Part shown: positions 40,832 through 49,765 of the stretch, one piece after another
Layout: each line of letters starts with the position of its first letter
How positions within the stretch are numbered: the first letter of the stretch is position 1
The notes under the pieces: model-generated
Database searches by the model: none
What the model was told of the DNA's origin: nothing
Seen by the model: the letters and a program-made list of their open reading frames with translations, nothing else
Translations under genes and position numbers: made by a program
Assembly: GCA_020692245.1 (NCBI GenBank)
Contig: JAIMKT010000008.1
Coordinates: forward strand, 11,354 to 64,691
Reading direction: 5' to 3'
Length of the DNA stretch: 53,338 nucleotides
DNA from: Microcoleus sp. GA_180221_E-2-1-MAG-45_12
GTDB lineage: Bacteria; Cyanobacteriota; Cyanobacteriia; Cyanobacteriales; JAAUUE01

Positions 40832-41215
40832 CTAAAGGGCAAGACCGAGAATTTCTTGAGCTTTCTCTAGAATTTCATCGGGGTCAAAGGGTTTAGTCAT
40901 GTATAAATCTGCGCCGACTTCTATGCCTTTGTTGCGATCGAACTCCTGCCCCTTAGCTGTCAGCATAATAATAAATACCTTAGTAATTTCTAAATTTGTC
41001 TTCACCGCCTTACAGACATCAAAGCCATTCATCTGGGGCATCATCACATCCAGAAATACTAAATCTGGTTTTTCAGTTTGGATAATTTCTAAGCCTTCAG
41101 CACCGTTAGTAGCGGTCAAAATTTCGACTCCTTCATCTTCCAACTCTTCTAAGGTCTGGGTCAGGAGCAGTCTGATATGAGGTTCATCATCAACAATTAA
41201 TATTTTTTTACTCAT
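40832..41215 (-). CDS. Single-domain response regulator
   Basis: 127 residues, a lone receiver domain: acidic pocket ILIVDDEPHIR, phospho-acceptor Asp in LVFLDVMMPQMNGFDVCKA, Thr in IIMLTAKGQEFDRNKG and Lys in YMTKPFDPDEIL. No output domain, so it acts as a CheY/Spo0F-like relay. It is 13 bp downstream of the adenylate cyclase and two genes after the hybrid kinase, making that kinase the obvious partner. Confidence 0.95.
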   Translation of the reverse strand: MSKKILIVDDEPHIRLLLTQTLEELEDEGVEILTATNGAEGLEIIQTEKPDLVFLDVMMPQMNGFDVCKAVKTNLEITKVFIIMLTAKGQEFDRNKGIEVGADLYMTKPFDPDEILEKAQEILGLAL

Positions 41216-41228
41216 CTTTATCCGCTAC

Positions 41229-42692
41229 CTAGTAGATCACTTCAAAGACTTCCACCGCATTGTGCTTCCCCTTTACATTAAGATTGCCCACCGACTTAAA
41301 ATCAAACTTATCTTGATTTAGCTCATAGATACTACGGCTTACAAGGATCTGACCGCCCTTTGCTAAGGATTGCAACCTAGAGGCAATATTTACCTCATCT
41401 CCTATAGCAGTATAATCCATATGTTGCGGGGAGCCAACATTTCCCACCACCACTTCTCCAGAGCTAATCCCAATACCTGTATGGAAATTTTCTCGGATCC
41501 AATCTACAGGCAGATGTTGCAGGCGCTGCTGCATGGCGATCGCAGTCTCAATGGCTCTCTGCTCATGATTTTCTAGATGGGAAGGTGCGCCAAACATGGC
41601 TACAATCATGTCTCCCACAAACTTATTCACTGTGCCGCCGTAGCTAAAAATCTCCTCTACCATGGCTGTGAAATATCCATTTAAGTATTCCACGATTTGC
41701 TCTGGGGCAAGGAGTTCACACTGGGTCGTAAAGTTGCGGATATCAGAAAATAGAATAGTGACATTTTTTTTCACTGGAGCTAGGGAAATATCTCCCTCGA
41801 CATCAAAAATCGCATCTACAACTTGGGAAGCTACGTAGCGTCCGAGGTTAGTTTTGATCCGTTCTTCTTGGAGCTTATGTTCGTGGAGCAGAGTATTATC
41901 AATGGCAGCAGCAGCTTGGGAAGAAATGGCAATCAGGAGTTTGAGATCAGCAGCGGTGTAAGAGATGGGAGACTCATGACTCAGCAAGATTAGACCAATA
42001 ACCTTACCTTTCACATGCAAAGCATTACAGATCAGAGAACCTATGGGGTAGGGTCTAGGGATAAATCGGGAATCCTCTAGGACATTATCAATAATTTCAG
42101 AACTGCTATGGGCAATAATATCGCCGATAATCCCTTGATTGATTTCCCAAGGATCATTAAAGATTAATTCCTGCCCAAAAGCAGCGATCGTCTTGAGTTT
42201 ATTCTCGTGATCCTCACCATTGGGAGTAATTAGTAACAAACATCCAGAGGTGGATTTAATTAATCTTTTCGCTTCAGAAAGAACAAAACCAGCGATCGCC
42301 TCAATGTTTAAGTAAGAACCCAGTTCACTAGATACCCGATACAGGAGATTAATTTCTTTATATTTTTCTAGAGTGTCAGCAATCAGAGATTTTTTTTCCA
42401 ATTCCCGCACCACCAGATAGTTGAGCAGGGTGGCGATCGATCCCCCCGCCTCCCCGATCACCCAGCCCAAGATATCTGACTCTGCTTGAATCGGGAATTT
42501 AGGTGGTGATTGAGTTGATACTTTCGTCAAAAGTTTGTCTGAAGGATTGGTTTCTAGGGCTAATTTATTCTCTAGCAGGACTTTTCCCTCTTGGTCAGTA
42601 ATCGTTACGGCTTGGGGGATTAACTGCAACATCTCTGCCAACAGAGAGCGATGTTCTGGTTTCGATACAAGCCGCTTAAGACTGGTCGCCAT
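41229..42692 (-). CDS. cya: GAF-containing class III adenylate cyclase
   Basis: 487 residues. The N-terminal ~110 residues include a PAS-like stretch (LIPQAVTITDQEGKVLLENK), a GAF domain lies at about 120-270, and the cyclase domain at about 305-480. Metal Asp residues are in VTILFSDIRNFTTQ and NKFVGDMIVAMFGAP. The purine-specifying residues are Lys in VNKFVGD and Asp in MDYTAIGDEVNIASR, both of the adenylate type; the transition-state Asn/Arg follow in NIASRL. It therefore makes cAMP. Its start overlaps the end of the hybrid kinase gene by 17 bp, so the two are translated from one message. Confidence 0.9.
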   Translation of the reverse strand: MATSLKRLVSKPEHRSLLAEMLQLIPQAVTITDQEGKVLLENKLALETNPSDKLLTKVSTQSPPKFPIQAESDILGWVIGEAGGSIATLLNYLVVRELEKKSLIADTLEKYKEINLLYRVSSELGSYLNIEAIAGFVLSEAKRLIKSTSGCLLLITPNGEDHENKLKTIAAFGQELIFNDPWEINQGIIGDIIAHSSSEIIDNVLEDSRFIPRPYPIGSLICNALHVKGKVIGLILLSHESPISYTAADLKLLIAISSQAAAAIDNTLLHEHKLQEERIKTNLGRYVASQVVDAIFDVEGDISLAPVKKNVTILFSDIRNFTTQCELLAPEQIVEYLNGYFTAMVEEIFSYGGTVNKFVGDMIVAMFGAPSHLENHEQRAIETAIAMQQRLQHLPVDWIRENFHTGIGISSGEVVVGNVGSPQHMDYTAIGDEVNIASRLQSLAKGGQILVSRSIYELNQDKFDFKSVGNLNVKGKHNAVEVFEVIY

Positions 42693-45600
42693 GGTCTGGA
42701 TTCCTATCTGAGAGTAAAAATAACACTACGTTAGTTAAGCCAGTTTCTAGGTGCAGGGTTTTGACTAAATCCTGTTGAGCAGAGAGGAGATCGCTGACGA
42801 TAATCACATCAGGTTTTTCTGTACGAACCTTTTCCAAAAATTCTTGGCGATCGTGAGCCTCTGTCACAATATAACCCTTTTGTTGCAATATCTGCGAAAG
42901 GGTCTGGACGGTAGAGATATTATCATCGACCACGAGAATCCGCTTTTTAGATACGCCTTGAGCCAAGAGAGCCTTCACCTCATCTAGGAGCAGTTTACTG
43001 TCGATCGGCTTGGTCAGGTATTTATCCACACCTAGGTTATAGCCACGGGATTTGTTATCGTCTACCGAAAGAATCATGATCGGCATATCCATGTATTCTG
43101 GATCATTTTTGAGGATCGCCGACACATCAAAGCCGCTAATTTCCGGCATTTTTACATCCAAGATCAGTAGGTCTGGCTTCCCTGCCTTCACTTGGGCGAT
43201 CGTATCCCGTCCATCCACAGCCTGCTGCACAATGTAGCCCTCCCCGCTCAACTCTTGCCGCAATAGTTCTCTAATACTAGGGTCATCATCCGCAATCAGG
43301 ATCACTTTGGGATGGTCTTCAGGAATTTGGTTCTGTTGCGCAATCTGTTGCTTGAGGTGTTCCAGAAATCGCTGGCGATCGATGGTCTTCACTTCCGTTT
43401 TTATCCGTTCAGACACTGGCAAGCTAAAGGAAAAATTACTACCCACCCCCACAGTACTCTCTAGCCAAATCCTGCCGCCATGATGTTCAATAATTTCTTT
43501 GCAAATAGGCAGCCCCAACCCTGTGCCTTGGGGTTTATCAGTCAAGGTATCCCCCACCTGCTTAAATTTCTCAAAGACCTTGGGTTGGTCGGCAACACTG
43601 ATCCCTAAACCCGTATCAATCACACTGACAATAATTTCTGGTTGTACATAGGCAATTCTACAGGTGATCCCTCCTTGGTCAGTGAACTTCACCGCATTAG
43701 ACAGGAGATTGATCACAACCTGAATCAAGCGATCTTGGTCTCCTAAGGTAATGGGAATATCTTCCGCAAAATCTCGGATTAACTCTAGATTTTTTTGGAC
43801 AAACAACGCCGAAGTAGCCGCGATCGCCCGCTCAATGATCTGGGTGATCTGTAATGGCTCCTGTCGCCAGTCAGTTTTCCCCGCCTCCATTTTGGCAATA
43901 TCCAACACATCATTAATCAAGGAAGTCAGGCGGACTCCCTCAGAAATAATAATGTCAATATTTTCACTCACCTGCTTTACTGCCCGATTCACCTTTTTCT
44001 CTTCTGTATTAACAGCGGGCAGAATATTCTCTTCTAGTTTCTTTTTAATAATCTTGGCAAAACCCAGCACCGAAGTTAGAGGCGTGCGAAGTTCGTGGGA
44101 AACCGTAGAAATAAAATCCGTCTTCATCCGGTCTACTTCTTTTTCTGTGGTGATATCTCGAAACAGGATCACAGCCCCCACAAGAACTTTTTCCTTAAGA
44201 TGGTCATGCTCTGGATGAATTTCTGGATAAACTGCATCTTCCTTTTCTTTGATAACTGCGGTGGCTACTGCCTTGCCAATCCGATTGTTTGCCAGAGCCA
44301 ATTCGGCGGTATAAATATTGCTGGGGTCTACCTTGGCTTGGGCGATGAGTTGGTTGACCTCTTTGCTAAATAAATCTTGGCAGAGTTCTCCGGTCAAATC
44401 CACATCTCCAAGATCAAAAAGCCTAGATAAAGCCGGATTGAAGCGGGTTATGGTACCGTCGGGATCCGCCACTAGTAAGCCATCGGCAATATTATCAATA
44501 ATGGAACCAAGGTTAGCCAAGGTGTCTTGGAGTTCTGCCGTAGCTGCACTAATCCGGACTTCTAGTTGATCTGTAGATTGACTGAGTTGCCCAATCATTT
44601 GGTTAAAAGCCCTTGCCAATAGCCCAATTTCATCTTCTGTGAGGACAGGGGCTTTGGATTTGAGATTGCCACCCGCGACTTGGATTGCTGTGTCAGCGAT
44701 CGCCATCAGGGGCTGGGTAATGCGGCGAGACATCAGGTATACAGCCACTAGTAAAATTCCGGCAGAGCTTAACCCAATTAATAAAATATCCCGCGCCAGA
44801 CGGTTCGCAGGGGCAAAGGCTTCTGCCTGACTCATTTCTGCCAACAGGGCAAGGTTTTGATCCGTCAACCAGCGATAAACCCCAATTACCGGGACTCCAG
44901 CATAGTTGGTATAGGAGCCAATCCCGTCCTGTCTGGCGATCGCTGCATCAATACCTACACTCTTCACCCCATTGGGAAATTCTTGGCTAGATTGTGCTCC
45001 AGAAATAAAAATATTTTTTCCTTGGGCTTGGGTAACTAAATAGGTTTCGCCACTTTCCCCCAAGCCAGTCCGCTCCCGAATCAACTCATCAACTTCAATC
45101 AGATCCAAGTCAACGGTAATCGCCCCCATGGTGATATTTTGTTGGTCAACAATGGCGGTGGCAAAGGTGATGGCAGACTTCCCAGTATTAGGGACAGTGT
45201 AGAAATTGGGGACGATCGCCCCCGCTCCTTCCCGGGTAAAGTAGGTAGTCGGCGCACCGAGGGGTTGGAATTTGCCAAGACGGGAGCGATCAGTAGCAAA
45301 GACCACAAATCCCCCATTATCTGTAATCAAAAAACTCTTGAGATTGGGCTTGGTTTTAATCAGTTCACTAAAATAATTTTCCAGCCTTGTATAGGATTGA
45401 GTATATTCAGCAGAATCACTGTCTCTGGTTAACAGAATTTCAATTTCCTTCTGGATATCCGGCTGCTGACTAATGAAGATGACATCTTGACGCTGGTTTG
45501 TGACCCAAATTCCCAACTGATAATCCTTGAGAGCAGTAGCAACGGTGAGGCGATCGCTGACCGATCTTTCTAAGGCACTTCTGGCTCTGGTATAGGCTGC

Positions 45601-45717
45601 GGTAGAAACAATACTCACTGTCACCACCGAAAGAATAGAGAAATAACCTACCAATTGTGTCAATAGACTTGTTTTCCAGAATTTCATGGTACTAGGGGGA
45701 GACTGGGGGTCAATCAA
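42676..45717 (-). CDS. Membrane hybrid histidine kinase (Cache-HAMP-PAS-HK-REC-REC')
   Basis: 1013 residues. Helix 1 (LVGYFSILSVVTVSIVSTAA) and helix 2 (ILLIGLSSAGILLVAVYLMS, near 315) bracket a periplasmic Cache domain; then HAMP (RITQPLMAIADTAIQVAGGN), PAS (IIDNIADGLLVADPDGTITR), and HisKA with DFISTVSHELRTPLTSVLGF (His near 558). HATPase_c has VVINLLSNAVKFTD, DTGLGI and GTGLGLPICKEIIEHHGG. Receiver 1 (ILIADDDPSIR, LLILDVKMPEISGFDVS, YLTKPID) is complete. Receiver 2 (ILVVDDNISTV) is short and lacks the acceptor Asp in place (VIIVSDLLSAQQ) and the Lys. The protein ends in HGDQS over the cyclase start. Confidence 0.9.
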   Translation of the reverse strand: MIDPQSPPSTMKFWKTSLLTQLVGYFSILSVVTVSIVSTAAYTRARSALERSVSDRLTVATALKDYQLGIWVTNQRQDVIFISQQPDIQKEIEILLTRDSDSAEYTQSYTRLENYFSELIKTKPNLKSFLITDNGGFVVFATDRSRLGKFQPLGAPTTYFTREGAGAIVPNFYTVPNTGKSAITFATAIVDQQNITMGAITVDLDLIEVDELIRERTGLGESGETYLVTQAQGKNIFISGAQSSQEFPNGVKSVGIDAAIARQDGIGSYTNYAGVPVIGVYRWLTDQNLALLAEMSQAEAFAPANRLARDILLIGLSSAGILLVAVYLMSRRITQPLMAIADTAIQVAGGNLKSKAPVLTEDEIGLLARAFNQMIGQLSQSTDQLEVRISAATAELQDTLANLGSIIDNIADGLLVADPDGTITRFNPALSRLFDLGDVDLTGELCQDLFSKEVNQLIAQAKVDPSNIYTAELALANNRIGKAVATAVIKEKEDAVYPEIHPEHDHLKEKVLVGAVILFRDITTEKEVDRMKTDFISTVSHELRTPLTSVLGFAKIIKKKLEENILPAVNTEEKKVNRAVKQVSENIDIIISEGVRLTSLINDVLDIAKMEAGKTDWRQEPLQITQIIERAIAATSALFVQKNLELIRDFAEDIPITLGDQDRLIQVVINLLSNAVKFTDQGGITCRIAYVQPEIIVSVIDTGLGISVADQPKVFEKFKQVGDTLTDKPQGTGLGLPICKEIIEHHGGRIWLESTVGVGSNFSFSLPVSERIKTEVKTIDRQRFLEHLKQQIAQQNQIPEDHPKVILIADDDPSIRELLRQELSGEGYIVQQAVDGRDTIAQVKAGKPDLLILDVKMPEISGFDVSAILKNDPEYMDMPIMILSVDDNKSRGYNLGVDKYLTKPIDSKLLLDEVKALLAQGVSKKRILVVDDNISTVQTLSQILQQKGYIVTEAHDRQEFLEKVRTEKPDVIIVSDLLSAQQDLVKTLHLETGLTNVVLFLLSDRNPDHGDQS

Positions 45718-45837
45718 GAATGGCTAATTAAAGATAGCTAATAGAGTTAATTTATTGAGTTTAGCCGATTCACAGACAAGTCAGTTAAGTTATTTAAAGA
45801 GTTAAGTTATTCACAAGTTATTTACAACTTATTTACA

Positions 45838-47286
45838 TTATTTCCATGCAGTAAAAATTTCCTTGATATCAGCGATCGCCTCCTCTGCTGCCTGTTCTGG
45901 AGAGATATTATCCCTAATTATCCGCACCAAAGCCTTACCCCATACCTGTTGGGCTGGCACTTGACTGTAGGCAGGATTATTCACGATGGGCAGGAGGCGG
46001 GAAGGTTGGCGGTACTGCTCTGCTGCTGCCGATAGGTGAGGGTCTTCAGGATTATTCCAAAAAGGCTCATTTAGTTGATCTTTGAGGACAGGAAAAATTC
46101 TCCCCTTGTTGGCTTCCTTTAAGAATATATTTAGATTCTCTGGCTTTACTAAGTAATTCAGGAATTTTTGTCCCGCTTCTTGGTTTTTGGAAGCCGAAAA
46201 CATTACTACCTGCCGGATACTAGCTAGGTATACCATTGGTGATCCATCAGGTTTGTTGGGAAACTGGATAGTGACAATTTTGTTGAAATATCGATCGCGG
46301 GAATTTTTGTTGTAGATATTATCCGGCAGTTTCTGGCTGAGGGGAATGGACACCGTAGGGTTCTGGGTCATAATTACTTGACGACTGAGAAACCCAAAGT
46401 TATTAGTTGGATCACCCCACCTGATCGCCTCTGGCGGATTGTATCCCTTCTTTTGAATGTCTGAGAGCAACCTAAAAGTATTCACAATTCCCTGCTTTGC
46501 TTGGGGATTATCGATAATCAACTCCCCCTGCTCATTGACAATCTTGACATTAAAAGCTTCTAAGATATGTTCAAACTGCCAAAAATTATCTGTGCCAACA
46601 TCAGAAACTGTCATGCCCAAACCATAGATATCCTTCTTGCCCTTCACCCGGAGATTATCCTGAGCCTGCTTCCACACCGCCCAAAAACCCTGCCAATCCC
46701 TAGGAATATCCTCAACAGTCAGATTAGCTTCTTCAATCAAATCTCGCCAGAACATAGTATGTAATTCCTGCTGACCAATGGGAACTCCATAGTAACTCCG
46801 GTTTTTTACCACATTATTGCGATACCGCACAGATTCTAGAGCTGCTGGTACGTAGGCATTTTTAATTGGTTCTAGGACACCACTCACATCTGCCAACTGC
46901 CCATCCCAAGCCAGCCGAGGATAAAGATTGTAATCTCCCGTAAACGTCAGCAAAATATCTGGGGGATTCCCCTGAGCCAGAGCCTTTTCCACCTCACCCT
47001 TGATATTAATATCCTGCATCAGGGAAATATCTGCATCAATGCCACTTGTCTTTTCCCAATCACTAACTAATTTGGTAATTACCGCATTTTCTTCTGGGAT
47101 CAAACCCTGAGCCCACCAGATCCGGAGGGGCAAGGCATTGTCATCAGCATTGGACTGGGTTGTAACTGAAGGAGTAGCTAGGGGACTAACTTGGATATTG
47201 CTAGTCTGAGTCCCCGGACTACAGGAAGTTGTGATCCCAAAAGTTAGGAAAAATAAGGTAAATAGAAGAAAAATACGTTGTCGCAT
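45838..47286 (-). CDS. Sugar-type ABC transporter substrate-binding lipoprotein
   Basis: 482 residues. A lipoprotein signal peptide (RIFLLFTLFFLTFGITTSC) ends in a lipobox with Cys near 22; the mature N-terminus is Ser/Thr/Pro-rich. The fold is the family 1 extracellular solute-binding type: ALPLRIWWAQGLIPEENAVI, GNPPDILLTFTGDYNLYPRL and YGVPIGQQELHTMFWRDLIE, with the late NPAYSQVPAQQVWGKALVRI. The ligand is most likely a sugar or glycerol phosphate, but this is a guess from family. No permease or ATPase gene adjoins. The second TnpB element begins 69 bp upstream in the same orientation. Confidence 0.87.
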   Translation of the reverse strand: MRQRIFLLFTLFFLTFGITTSCSPGTQTSNIQVSPLATPSVTTQSNADDNALPLRIWWAQGLIPEENAVITKLVSDWEKTSGIDADISLMQDINIKGEVEKALAQGNPPDILLTFTGDYNLYPRLAWDGQLADVSGVLEPIKNAYVPAALESVRYRNNVVKNRSYYGVPIGQQELHTMFWRDLIEEANLTVEDIPRDWQGFWAVWKQAQDNLRVKGKKDIYGLGMTVSDVGTDNFWQFEHILEAFNVKIVNEQGELIIDNPQAKQGIVNTFRLLSDIQKKGYNPPEAIRWGDPTNNFGFLSRQVIMTQNPTVSIPLSQKLPDNIYNKNSRDRYFNKIVTIQFPNKPDGSPMVYLASIRQVVMFSASKNQEAGQKFLNYLVKPENLNIFLKEANKGRIFPVLKDQLNEPFWNNPEDPHLSAAAEQYRQPSRLLPIVNNPAYSQVPAQQVWGKALVRIIRDNISPEQAAEEAIADIKEIFTAWK

Positions 47287-47354
47287 GAGGCAGATATTTC
47301 GAGGTAGGAGAAATTAGTTTCAGGAAAGTTCCTGAATAGGGTAATATTGATGCT

Positions 47355-48648
47355 CCGCTCTGTAAAACCTATGCAAACCTAGGCAACATTAGAAATAGAT
47401 AGTTGTCTAAATTTACTGCTTACTTCCTGCTTCGGCGTGGTTCTGCTATGACTAACAGAAGGTTTGTCCACTCCACAGGCTATCTTGGCAAAGCTTGCCA
47501 TTTGATCCACACGAATTGGAATACGAATTCCTGCAAACCATCGTTGGATATTTTTTGCCGCATTCAAGTCTCTATCTGAAGTATGTCCACAGTCAAGACA
47601 TTTATAGACACGCTCCTTTAATGGCATTTTGTGACGATGATTCCCACAGTTAGAGCAAATCTGACTAGAGGGAAACATTCTGTCCACGAGGATGAGTTGA
47701 CTTGAAAACTTTTGAGTTTTGTACTCTAGTTGACGGCGGAACTCGTGCATCCCGCAGTCAGCGATCGCCCCTGCTAGTTTGTGATTCTTTAAGAATGCCT
47801 TGATACTCAAATCCTCAATCTTAATCTCGCTGTGGTTCTTGGCAAGATGGGTAGTGAGTTTATGAATAGCATCCTTGCGAATATTGGACACTCTAGCGTG
47901 AACTTTTGCCAGACTACGGATTGCTTTAGTTCGGTTGTTTGAGCCTTTCTCTTTCCGACTAACCGCCCGTTGCAAGTGCTTTAATCTCTTACTCATCCTG
48001 CGATAAGCCTTGGGATTAGAGAACACCTCACCATTAGAACAAACAGCTAATTCCTTGATGCCAATATCCACGCCTACAGAGGGGCGGTCACTGGCAACTA
48101 AGGGTAATTCAATCTCTTGTTTAACAGAGATAAACCATTTATTAGCCTGTCTGCTAATGGTGCAATTATGCACGGCGGTCATAGGTAAAGGTTCTGCTAG
48201 TCTCACCCAGCCAATGCTAGGCAGATTTATTCGCTTCCCATCATTTCTGATTTTGGGATTAGCTACGGTTCCATACTCAAGGTAGAAAGAATCCCGTTGT
48301 CCTTTTTTCTTAAATCTGGGAGCCTTGCCTAGTTTCTTGAAACATCTGTCCCATGCTGTTCTTAGATCGGCTACTGCTTTTTGGGGAACATACTTAGAAA
48401 CCTCGTAATACCATTCACAGTTAGGCTTTACTTCGGCAACTAATCTTTTATGGAGATCAATAGCCGAAGGAGCCTTTTCCTGATTAGTAAGGTATTCTTG
48501 CACGGTAGCACAAGCCCAGTTGTAGGCGTGTCTAGCTATGCCAGAGGCTTTTCTAAATAGGGTTAACTGCTTATTGTTTGGCTTTAGTTCGGTTTTGAAA
48601 CTAAGTAGCATGGTCAAGCTGTTTTAAGATATTTTTGTATGATATCAA
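47355..48648 (-). mobile_element. TnpB-only insertion element, copy 2
   Basis: Shares CCGCTCTGTAAAACCT (right end) and GATATCAA (left end, with TTGAT on the minus strand) with copy 1. It is 1294 bp, without the two 24-bp insertions. It sits between the substrate-binding-protein gene and psbZ. The mobile part probably excludes TTGAT (47355-48643). No tnpA and no target duplication. Confidence 0.85.
47379..48617 (-). CDS. tnpB: TnpB RNA-guided nuclease, copy 2
   Basis: 412 residues. The RuvC acidic residues are intact (SVGVDIGIKELAVCSNG, IKIEDLSIKAFLKNHK, CGHTSDRDLNAAKNIQ), as are the zinc cysteines ICSNCGNHRHKMP and VYKCLDCGHT. Relative to copy 1 the C-terminus is SRTTPKQEVSSKFRQLSISN then VA, lacking both 8-residue insertions, so this is the ancestral-looking form. 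The N-terminus is nearly unchanged (MLLSFKTELKPNNKQLTLFR); differences are scattered, for example EYLTNQEKAPS against CLENKEKAPS. A functional nuclease is plausible. Confidence 0.92.
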   Translation of the reverse strand: MTMLLSFKTELKPNNKQLTLFRKASGIARHAYNWACATVQEYLTNQEKAPSAIDLHKRLVAEVKPNCEWYYEVSKYVPQKAVADLRTAWDRCFKKLGKAPRFKKKGQRDSFYLEYGTVANPKIRNDGKRINLPSIGWVRLAEPLPMTAVHNCTISRQANKWFISVKQEIELPLVASDRPSVGVDIGIKELAVCSNGEVFSNPKAYRRMSKRLKHLQRAVSRKEKGSNNRTKAIRSLAKVHARVSNIRKDAIHKLTTHLAKNHSEIKIEDLSIKAFLKNHKLAGAIADCGMHEFRRQLEYKTQKFSSQLILVDRMFPSSQICSNCGNHRHKMPLKERVYKCLDCGHTSDRDLNAAKNIQRWFAGIRIPIRVDQMASFAKIACGVDKPSVSHSRTTPKQEVSSKFRQLSISNVA

Positions 48649-48794
48649 GTCTTGCTGATTATTCATTTTTTTGCTTTTCTGCTCAGTTTTTTGGTGAGTG
48701 TTGCAAAGATTTGGGTCTCCTAAATCTTTGTATATCTAGATATTTTGTCAACTGCCAGAAACCCCTAAGTTAACCCTTAAATTCAACTATTAAA

Positions 48795-48983
48795 CTAAAC
48801 TACGAAGAAATTCAAAGTCCCGACAGCAATTACTAGAAGTGACCAAACCCCAGCTCCTAAAAACAGTAGCTTTTTGGATTGATCCCAGTTTTGGGGAGAG
48901 GCATAGGCAACTGGCACACCAACTACCAGCACAAAAGATAGAGCAACAAGGGAATAGAGGGCAACTTGAAATACGATCGACAT
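48795..48983 (-). CDS. psbZ: Photosystem II protein Z
   Basis: 62-residue two-helix protein: [20 protein letters not shown], then [20 protein letters not shown], then [19 protein letters not shown]. These match PsbZ (Ycf9), a peripheral subunit of photosystem II in the thylakoid that influences energy transfer and PSII supercomplex stability. AGGAG lies upstream of the ATG. Transcribed alone; the 227 bp upstream hold an AAACGTTT palindrome but no firm promoter. Confidence 0.95.
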   Translation of the reverse strand: MSIVFQVALYSLVALSFVLVVGVPVAYASPQNWDQSKKLLFLGAGVWSLLVIAVGTLNFFVV

Positions 48984-49210
48984 TTCTTTTCTCCTAACAA
49001 CAATTTATTAAATACTTAACTCCGGGTAGCTAGGCTTAATAGCCCCCAGAAAGTAAGCAGACAAGGGAAAACATTTACTAAAGACTTTTTAAACGTTTAC
49101 TACACTATTAGCTAAACTACCAAAGATTTGCCTTAATTCAACATTTATTTTGGAAAAATCCGATCTCTATCTTGGGCTACATACCGGACTATTGCCTAGC
49201 TATTACTCAA

Positions 49211-49765
49211 CTACTTGACTTTTTGCTTGATAAAAGTCGCCAGTTGAATTAACTGCTTCTTCAGAGCATCAACCTCCCCTTGGAGTTTATTAACTTTTTC
49301 ATGGAGGGCTGCAATCTCGCCGCTATTTTCTGTCCCTGCTGTTGGAACTGCTGCCGCTGGTGCTGCTGCTGCTGGAGCCTCCCGTGGGAGTTTTGATTTC
49401 TGCATGGCATCTTTGATCGCTGCCACCAGTTGATTTTTTTCAAAGGGCTTTTCGACAAAGGAAAAATACTTGAATGGCTCATGAATTTTCTCTGTCACCT
49501 CTTCTTTACGGCCAGACATCAAGACTAGGGGGATTTTTTGAAGAGTAGCACTCTTTTGAATTTCCTGAAACACTTCCCAGCCGCTCATTTTCGGCAGCAG
49601 AAAATCCAGCATGATCAGATTGGGGTTTTCTTTTTTGATCAAAGATAAACCTTCTAAACCATCTTGAGCTTCTAAAACCTCGAAGTTACCCGTTGGCAAC
49701 ATCTCCCTGACTCGGATCCGAATTACCTTGCTATCATCGATAACTAAAATCTTTTGTTGTGCCAC
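49211..49765 (-). CDS. Response regulator with coiled-coil C-terminus
   Basis: 184 residues from GTG 49765 (start read as M: VAQQKILVIDDSKVIRIRVR). AAGGAG at 49772-49777 lies six bases upstream, which fixes this start and removes 25 residues of the track ORF (49840). Receiver domain: VIDDSKVI, acceptor Asp in LIMLDFLLPKMSGWEVFQEI, then LVLMSGRKEE and Lys in FVEKPFEKNQL. An Ala/Pro-rich linker (REAPAAAAPAAAVPTAGTEN) leads to a short coiled coil (EKVNKLQGEVDALKKQLIQL). The output is not a DNA-binding domain; it may dimerise or recruit a partner, as in PatA/PilG-type phototaxis regulators. Confidence 0.88.
   Translation of the reverse strand: MAQQKILVIDDSKVIRIRVREMLPTGNFEVLEAQDGLEGLSLIKKENPNLIMLDFLLPKMSGWEVFQEIQKSATLQKIPLVLMSGRKEEVTEKIHEPFKYFSFVEKPFEKNQLVAAIKDAMQKSKLPREAPAAAAPAAAVPTAGTENSGEIAALHEKVNKLQGEVDALKKQLIQLATFIKQKVK

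Noticed and set aside
43751-44218. 155-residue plus-strand ORF in the hybrid kinase
   Set aside because: Antisense to the HisKA/HATPase region; no independent signal.
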